In this document: positions 44,651-49,945 of the stretch, piece after piece
How positions within the stretch are numbered: the first letter of the stretch is position 1
Layout of the letters: each line of letters opens with the position of its first letter
DNA from: Brasilonema sp. UFV-L1
GTDB lineage: Bacteria; Cyanobacteriota; Cyanobacteriia; Cyanobacteriales; Nostocaceae
Length of the DNA: 49,945 nucleotides
Assembly (NCBI RefSeq): GCF_012912105.1
Contig: NZ_QMEA01000033.1
Span: 1 to 49,945, forward strand
Direction of reading: 5' to 3'
Position numbers and translations under genes: made by a program
Notes under the pieces: model-generated
The model's database searches: none
What the model was told of the DNA's origin: nothing
What the model saw: the letters and a program-made list of their open reading frames with translations, nothing else

Positions 44651-46795
44651 TTAAAAAAATAGAAAACAAGTTATGAGCAGCAATATCTTCATCAGAATGG
44701 GCCAGTAGAGTAACTTCGATACTAGGTTATTTTTATATCCGGTAAACCTTGAATTGGGATAGGATATCAACAAGATAGCATTAATACCTATTATGAGAAT
44801 GAAGAGATAGGCGACCAAGTAGAAATACTCGAAGTAAACAAGAGTTTGCGCGACAACTTGTTCTCGAAGCGATACTTGTTCAAGAATGACGATAAATACA
44901 AAACCAGCACAAGCTGCCAAAACCTCAGTTGCGTTCTCGTTCTTGGCAATCAGCAGCATCGCAAATAACAGGGTGATGACAATAATTAAAGGGCCTGTTT
45001 TAGAAATAAATAAACTCAGGAAGTTTCTTTTGAGAATCAGATTAAAAGTGAGTTCCGGAAAGTTTCTTTTACTTCCATTAGCTGTAAAACCAAAATTCGT
45101 ATCATAGCTTTTGAACTGATACTCTAAAAAACTTTGAGAAAGCGTCCAGCCATTTAACGCAATATCCTTATACACACCGGGTTTGGTTGTCGGATTCGTT
45201 ACGTTGTAGCTTTCTAAATCTGGTACCAGAATCACCTGACGGTTTAAGTCTGGACGGTTGAAGTCCTGATGCCATAATCGAAGTTGAACATCTTTCTCAT
45301 CAAAGGGATACTTGTCAAAATCGAAATTCTGACGGAAGGTGGACTCAAAATACCAACCGATGACCTCAGTATTACCCACTTTGTGGCGATAAGCTTCCTT
45401 CACCTCAATATCATTAGCAGTTGTAACATCGGGCATGATAAAACCGCGAGACAGCTTCTTAGGGATACCATTGTTGTATTTTTGCCAGATGTAGCCGGTG
45501 ATAAAAGCTTCGTTAGGACTGGGAAAACTCAGAGACTGAACGAAAATTCCCGTAGGAATATAAATCGGGGGCTGTTGGTTGAATTGCTTGCTTAACTTGA
45601 CTTGGGGTTCTAATAACTTGTTTACCATTATCTGACTGAACAGCACATTCCGATTTCCTTGATTGCTAGACTCTGCTAGAGCTAAATTCCAAATCAACCC
45701 GATCTCTGCCGCGAACAAGATACTGGCACAAAACGATACTGTCACAAGACTTTTAACGCTGCCCGAGTATGCCCGCGACAGGAGGATTGACAGAAAAACG
45801 AGAAACCAGATTGTTGCAAGGCTGAACCCGATGAGCGTGCGCCGCTTGGTTTGGCTGTCAAGTAAAGCTTCGTCTTTGATAAAGACGACTCCCACTACCC
45901 ATCCGTTACGCTTGCTGGGTTGCAGGACAAGGAAGGCATTTTGACCTGTGATTTCATCTTTCAACTCGGTTTCTACTTTTTCACCCTCAAGCGCTTTCCT
46001 GACTAAACCTTGAAGTTTTTTGTTGTTCTGAAATTCGGGTATTTGAAAAATTTGCTGTTGATTTTTGACATACTCGTTAATAGGATGGTAGAGAAAAGAG
46101 CCTCTATTTGAAATTAGAAATCCGTAGCCGGTCTGACCAAGATTGAGTGAGGACATAATCTCTTTGAGTTGACCCAAAGAAAACTCGGCGAAGACTACAC
46201 CTTTGAGTGGTTTTTTTGGCAGCTTTGAGTCAGAAAAAGGGGCATAAAATCCCAATATTTGATCGCTTAGTAACGAAGTGTCTGGCAAAAAGTAGGGTTC
46301 TCCCCAATAAGAACCCTTGACAAAAGCGAGCTTATACCAGCTAGTGTTGTTATATTGAGTTTGCTTGTAGATATCCTCAAGTTGAAGTAATTGAAGCGGA
46401 TTTTTTAATCTTGTATAGAAGGGCGCATATAGCTCAACTGTTGGGTCATGGGCAAACGGTTTATAGGCAACACCGAGATTTAAAAGGTCAGGATTTTTCC
46501 TAATTCCCTGCTGTAACTGGTCTAATAGCTGCCGATCATTTAATTTGCCATTATCGAGTTTAGTAGTGAGGGAAAGAACGGTTGTTTGGGCTAAACGCAA
46601 ATTTTGCAAAATTTTCAGATTAGCTAGAACAGCTTGTCGCCTAGCGTTGCTTTTCGCCTCTTGGAGTCTTTGCTCTTGTTCTTGCGAGTAATTGTAAAAA
46701 CCAAATACTGACAACAAGAAGCAGGTTATACACAAAGTTAATGATGTGTAAAACGCCCGTTTTTGCCAGTTAGTCTTTTTAATCGATTCACGCAT
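44651..46795 (-). CDS. Cache sensor domain fused to a pentameric ligand-gated ion-channel-like module
   Basis: 714 residues. A membrane helix (12-33) leads into a periplasmic dCache-like domain (about 36-320: NTSWYKLAFVKGSYWGEPYF, KGVVFAEFSLGQLKEI, LGQTGYGFLISNRGSFLYHP). Two helices follow (about 321-341 and 348-372). A beta-rich region (about 400-590) has FRQNFDFDKYPFDEKDVQL, where YPFD (496-499) stands where ligand-gated channels have F/YPFD, and it ends in FNLILKRN. Four helices (about 600-618, 622-642, 652-678, 695-714) then match the M1-M4 count of pentameric channels. M2-like NATEVLAACAGFVFIVILEQ follows an acidic-polar loop. A stimulus-gated ion channel or a sensor using that scaffold is inferred. 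Nothing here shows ion selectivity. Confidence 0.72.
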   Translation of the reverse strand: MRESIKKTNWQKRAFYTSLTLCITCFLLSVFGFYNYSQEQEQRLQEAKSNARRQAVLANLKILQNLRLAQTTVLSLTTKLDNGKLNDRQLLDQLQQGIRKNPDLLNLGVAYKPFAHDPTVELYAPFYTRLKNPLQLLQLEDIYKQTQYNNTSWYKLAFVKGSYWGEPYFLPDTSLLSDQILGFYAPFSDSKLPKKPLKGVVFAEFSLGQLKEIMSSLNLGQTGYGFLISNRGSFLYHPINEYVKNQQQIFQIPEFQNNKKLQGLVRKALEGEKVETELKDEITGQNAFLVLQPSKRNGWVVGVVFIKDEALLDSQTKRRTLIGFSLATIWFLVFLSILLSRAYSGSVKSLVTVSFCASILFAAEIGLIWNLALAESSNQGNRNVLFSQIMVNKLLEPQVKLSKQFNQQPPIYIPTGIFVQSLSFPSPNEAFITGYIWQKYNNGIPKKLSRGFIMPDVTTANDIEVKEAYRHKVGNTEVIGWYFESTFRQNFDFDKYPFDEKDVQLRLWHQDFNRPDLNRQVILVPDLESYNVTNPTTKPGVYKDIALNGWTLSQSFLEYQFKSYDTNFGFTANGSKRNFPELTFNLILKRNFLSLFISKTGPLIIVITLLFAMLLIAKNENATEVLAACAGFVFIVILEQVSLREQVVAQTLVYFEYFYLVAYLFILIIGINAILLISYPNSRFTGYKNNLVSKLLYWPILMKILLLITCFLFF

Positions 46796-47507
46796 ACCTG
46801 AATTTTCTCAAATCCGTTGAGTTTTCTGAACATGGTAATACTTACTGTTCAAAGTTTTGTATAACTTTAACAGAGGTGAAGCAGTATTTTTTCTATCCCG
46901 TTCCAAAGATTATCTACATATTACCGATATTACCGACCCTGGCATAGACTACTGTGAGCAGAAATACCATGAGCAAGTCCTTAACAACCGTAAGGATTAA
47001 GGCTCAATCCCTGGGCTTTGACCTTATTGCTCAGCCTACCACCACGTAGTGTGTTCTTCAGAAGTAAGACAGTTGAAGGGAGCTAACTTGCTACAGACGA
47101 AAAGGCTTTGTCATCAAACTTTGACAATTTGACTGTCTCTTCCCTGTAGGACCAGCTCCCAACAAGTTAGAATGTCATAAAATCATAACTTAACGATCCC
47201 CAAAGGGCTGATAAATACGTGAAAAACTCAAAAAAGTGCCCAGAGACCCCTTGATCCCAGCGAAGAGTTGTTAGTTAATATTAATTAACAAAGACTCCTC
47301 TGCTCCCCTAAAAAAAAGTGCTGATTTTGGCATAACAGGGAATTGAAAGGGAGTAACTCACAATTTAAAAACGCACTTAAACAAAACAAACTCGGCAAAC
47401 CAGGAGTCAGAAATAAGAAGTTTATCTGGGGTCTATGGCTATTATTTATCAGCCGCTTATTAACCAGGGGACATCACAAACCTTTCAAACTACTGGAGGC
47501 CAAATTC
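46796..47507. other. Long leader region before the DUF4912 gene
   Basis: Contains GGGAGCT...AGCTCCC and GACAGT...ACTGTC inverted pairs between about 47064 and 47163, and the near-palindrome GTTAGTTAATATTAATTAAC (47270-47289). A weak upstream extension of the DUF4912 frame runs from 47343 but is not family-like. No RNA family is recognised. Confidence 0.4.
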
Positions 47508-48752
47508 ATGGCAAAAGAACGCCCACCCCTAGAAGAGATGACATTGCGCCAGCTACGGAAAGTAGCTAGTGAATGTGGTATCTCGCGTTACAGTCGAATG
47601 CGTAAATCGCAACTGCTGGCATCTGTTCAAGAAGCTCAACGCAGTAAACTTTCTCTCACCCAATCTCGTTCAATGGAGGCACAGGAAACCGTGGAAGCAG
47701 CAAAATTTGAGTTGGGTCAAGTTGATCGTACTGGCGGTACTCTCGCTGATGTTGATGAAGGATTAGCAGATCTTCCAGGAGGCTACGGGGAAAGCCGTAT
47801 TGTTCTGTTACCCCGTGATCCACAATGGGCTTATACCTATTGGGATGTTTCCAACGAGCACAAAGAAGAACTGCGCAGACAAGGGGGACAGCAGTTAGCA
47901 CTACGTATTTATGATGTTACTGACATCAATTTAGAGTACCAAAGCCCACATAGCATTCAAGAATATCCTAGTGATGAACTCGCGCGGGAATGGTATCTGC
48001 CAGTTCCGGTGAGCGATCGCGATTATGTGATCGACATCGGTTACCGTTGCGTTGATGGTCGCTGGTTAGTACTTGCTCGTTCTGCACCCGTTCACGTTCC
48101 TCCTGTTTATCCTTCCGACTGGATTGAAGATATCTTCATCAGCGTGAACTTTGAAGAAGATTTGCGTGGCAAAACCTTCTACGAACTCGTTCCTCCTGCT
48201 AAGAAGGTGGCATCCACTGCTACTGGTACCAACGGCAATGCTATCTACGACCAAATCTTTGGTTTAGCAGAGTCTGCTGAAGCGCAAAGGGTTGCTGGTT
48301 CTCTGTTCGGTTCTATGCAGCACGTTCCTGGTTCTGTCATCCCAGAACAAGCCATCAGTTCCTATGTCTTCCCCTCTGGCGTCGGTATGTGGGCAGTTCC
48401 AACAACATCTGGTTTAACTATGTCCGGTGTTGGTATGTCCGGTGCTGGCTTCTCTGGTGACGTGCCAATGCGTCCGCGTAAATTCTGGTTAATTGCTGAT
48501 GCTGAGTTGATTGTTTACGGTGCAACCGAACCTGATGCGACTGTCACAATTGGCGGTCGTCCAATTAAACTGAATCCAGACGGTACCTTCCGCTTCCAGA
48601 TGTCCTTCCAGGATGGTTTGATTGACTATCCGATTATGGCGGTTGCTGCTGATGGTGAACAAACACGATCCATTCACATGAAGTTTAATCGTGAAACACC
48701 ATCTCGCAATACCAACACTAAGGAAGAAGCTGTTTTAGAATGGCTCTCTTAA
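47508..48752 (+). CDS. DUF4912 protein with Rho-N/SAP-like N-terminus
   Basis: 414 residues from ATG 47508, which has GGAGG at 47495-47499. The frame is open to 47343, but the additional 55 residues look non-coding. The N-terminal about 10-45 (LEEMTLRQLRKVASECGISR, YSRMRKSQLLASVQ) is a Rho termination-factor N-terminal/SAP-like helix pair. DUF4912 follows (about 90-230: IVLLPRDPQWAYTYWDVSNE, LALRIYDVTDINLEYQ, EWYLPVPVSDRDYVIDIGYR, RWLVLARSAPVHVP). The C-terminal part has a Gly/Ser/Met-rich linker and a beta domain (KFWLIADAELIVYGATEPDA). Function unknown; widespread in cyanobacteria. It ends at a clear terminator. Confidence 0.88.
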   Translation: MAKERPPLEEMTLRQLRKVASECGISRYSRMRKSQLLASVQEAQRSKLSLTQSRSMEAQETVEAAKFELGQVDRTGGTLADVDEGLADLPGGYGESRIVLLPRDPQWAYTYWDVSNEHKEELRRQGGQQLALRIYDVTDINLEYQSPHSIQEYPSDELAREWYLPVPVSDRDYVIDIGYRCVDGRWLVLARSAPVHVPPVYPSDWIEDIFISVNFEEDLRGKTFYELVPPAKKVASTATGTNGNAIYDQIFGLAESAEAQRVAGSLFGSMQHVPGSVIPEQAISSYVFPSGVGMWAVPTTSGLTMSGVGMSGAGFSGDVPMRPRKFWLIADAELIVYGATEPDATVTIGGRPIKLNPDGTFRFQMSFQDGLIDYPIMAVAADGEQTRSIHMKFNRETPSRNTNTKEEAVLEWLS

Positions 48753-48792
48753 TTCTCAAGTTTTGAATTTTTGATTTTGGATCAGCCTCATT

Positions 48793-48833
48793 AACCTCTG
48801 TCACAATACAAGTGTGACGGAGGTTTTGTCTTT
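48793..48833 (+). terminator. Rho-independent terminator of the DUF4912 gene
   Basis: AACCTCTGTCACA (48793-48805) pairs with TGTGACGGAGGTT (48813-48825), with one T-G wobble and a 7-nt loop, followed by TTTTGTCTTT. Confidence 0.88.
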
Positions 48834-48948
48834 ACACCGGGATCCAACATAGTCAATCATTAGACCGTCGCAAGCTTGCTGAGTTTAACTTCTTCGTCGT
48901 AAGTCCCGCACTATAACGGTACTCCGTTTAGCGTCGGGATATAAGACG

Positions 48949-49019
48949 GGCAACGACAATTGCATCTTTTCCTTATCTTTCCGTAGGAAAGATAAGGAAA
49001 AGATGTATGCGGAGTTGCC
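48949..49019. repeat. Subterminal hairpin upstream of tnpB (probable IS200/IS605 left end)
   Basis: A perfect 20-bp inverted repeat, CATCTTTTCCTTATCTTTCC (48963-48982) with 48986-49005 and a 3-nt GTA loop, is enclosed by GGCAAC/GTTGCC (48949-48954, 49014-49019). Single-stranded hairpins near the ends are how IS200/IS605 transposases recognise their element. The exact left boundary cannot be fixed because the right end is outside the window. Confidence 0.7.
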
Positions 49020-49092
49020 AAATATTTTTCGGAATAGCTTTACTGTTAAGTGTAGATAATAGTAAGATATAAAAACCAGGAGGTGATATTGA

Positions 49093-49945
49093 GTGTTACA
49101 CAAAGCCGTACAAGTTCGTTTATACCCATCAAAACAGCAACAAGTACAACTAGCTCAGACTATGGGATGTTCGCGCTGGTGGTGGAATTACGCTTTGAAT
49201 AAATCTATTGAGGTTTACAAAGAGACAGGGAAGGGACTTGGACAAGTAGCACTCAATGCACTGTTGCCTAAGCTCAAAAAAGAAAAAGATACGGAATGGT
49301 TAGCTGAGTGCTACAGCCAAGTTTTGCAAGCTACAACACTCAATTTGACCACTGCGTATAAAAACTTTTTTGAAGGTCGAGCAAGATTTCCAAGGGTAAA
49401 ATCTAAACATGGCAAGCAGTCAATTCAATATCCTCAAAACGTCAAGATTGTAGATGGTGAGTCCAGTCCTGAAGGAGGGTCTCCCTCCGTAGGGAACTGG
49501 CGAACCCGTAAGGGTAATATAAAACTTCCAGGTAATATCGGAGTCGTCAAAGCCAAAATACACCGACCAATTGAGGGGAAGATAAAGACTGTCACTATTA
49601 GCAAAACTCCATCAGGCAAATATTTTGCGTCTATCCTGACTGAAATAGAAGGAGATAATCCTACTACGACAGAAGGAAAAATCTACGGAGTTGACTTAGG
49701 GCTGAAACACTTTGCTGTTGTTACTGACGGTGAAAAAGTTTCTAAATACGACAACCCTAAACATATTGCCAAGCATGAGAAAAATCTAAAACGCAAGCAA
49801 CAAAAACTAGCGCGTAAACAAAAAGGGAGTAATTCAAGGTACAAGTATAGGAAAGTTGTCGCCAAGGTATACGAACGGGTTAGCAATTCGCGGCAAGATT
49901 TTCTACATAAACTTAGTTATAAGTTGGTCAGCGATAGTCAAGCTG
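49093..49945 (+). CDS. tnpB: IS200/IS605-family TnpB (RNA-guided nuclease), 5' part, cut by window end
   Basis: At least 284 codons are open from GTG 49093 to the window end, with AGGAGG at 49078-49083. N-terminal pattern: LHKAVQVRLYPSKQQQVQLA, GCSRWWWNYALN, TAYKNFFEGRARFPRVKSKH. A beta section leads to KIHRPIEGKIKTVTISKTPS and GKYFASILTE. RuvC-I is GVDLGLKHFAV with the catalytic Asp, then KHEKNLKRKQQKLARKQKGS. TnpB uses an omega-RNA from the element's right end to cut DNA and promote element retention. No tnpA is seen. Residues about 121-141 are encoded by an inserted repeat. The C-terminal RuvC-II/III and zinc ribbon lie beyond the window. Confidence 0.9.
   Translation, partial: MLHKAVQVRLYPSKQQQVQLAQTMGCSRWWWNYALNKSIEVYKETGKGLGQVALNALLPKLKKEKDTEWLAECYSQVLQATTLNLTTAYKNFFEGRARFPRVKSKHGKQSIQYPQNVKIVDGESSPEGGSPSVGNWRTRKGNIKLPGNIGVVKAKIHRPIEGKIKTVTISKTPSGKYFASILTEIEGDNPTTTEGKIYGVDLGLKHFAVVTDGEKVSKYDNPKHIAKHEKNLKRKQQKLARKQKGSNSRYKYRKVVAKVYERVSNSRQDFLHKLSYKLVSDSQA
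49453..49515 (+). repeat. Palindromic repeat inserted in frame in tnpB
   Basis: This segment encodes about residues 121-141 (ESSPEGGSPSVGNWRTRKG) and contains GGAGGGTCTCCC and CTGGCGAACCCG, matching the dispersed repeat at 25921-25970. Most TnpB proteins pass directly from the VKIV strand to IKLP here. Confidence 0.75.

Overview
The window comes from a filamentous, probably heterocyst-forming cyanobacterium (order Nostocales). The evidence is repeated HIP1 palindromes (GCGATCGC, e.g. 1063-1070), heptamer tandem repeats and many small palindromic or MITE-like repeats between genes. Cyanobacterial genes are present too: a GlpX-type FBPase/SBPase, hemA, a ZipN/Ftn2 (ARC6-like) division protein, UPF0182 and DUF4912 proteins, and NatA/NatC transporter genes close to pgi. 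I cannot name the genus.

Layout. 1-8 kb: a broken Rpn-type nuclease gene, a membrane protein, an ABC ATPase, and an OmpR-type response regulator (probably NrrA) whose upstream region carries a textbook NtcA-activated promoter. Then come a CGFS glutaredoxin with BolA, a PlsC-type acyltransferase, TadA and a CPYC glutaredoxin. 8-16 kb: a 95-bp MITE, glpX, hemA, a Uma2 protein and a 977-residue UPF0182 membrane protein that has absorbed a repeat in frame. 16-25 kb: a small excisionase-like HTH protein, an ArsR-DUF2087 regulator, secreted or membrane proteins including a PEP-CTERM-like one, the NatA/NatC amino-acid transporter pair, an endonuclease/phosphatase-fold protein, a collapsed Uma2 gene and pgi.

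25-31 kb is an accessory block. It holds a Uma2 gene, a coupled small gene plus aspartyl-protease-like pair, and a tight three-gene cassette (winged-helix protein, P-loop ATPase, DUF1802-PD-(D/E)XK nuclease fusion). That cassette is the best candidate here for an undescribed defence or DNA-processing system. 31-39.5 kb: a nitrilase-family amidase, a 158-bp MITE with target duplication, a NodB deacetylase-phosphodiester glycosidase fusion, class II aldolase, tRNA-Lys(UUU), an aldose-1-epimerase-like protein, pdhA, and a 450-bp cluster of nested hairpins.

39.5-50 kb: zipN, then a PstS/SphX-like and a UrtA-like binding protein, both without their permeases. They converge on a remarkable 714-residue protein joining a Cache sensor domain to what looks like a pentameric ligand-gated ion channel. 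A DUF4912 protein and the 5' part of an IS200/IS605-family TnpB gene, cut by the window end, close the window.

Carbon metabolism (glpX, fba, pgi, pdhA, epimerase) and nitrogen or phosphate sensing and uptake (NtcA-NrrA, NatAC, the two binding proteins) are the recurring functional themes. Domain calls rest on motif recognition by eye; no database search was run.
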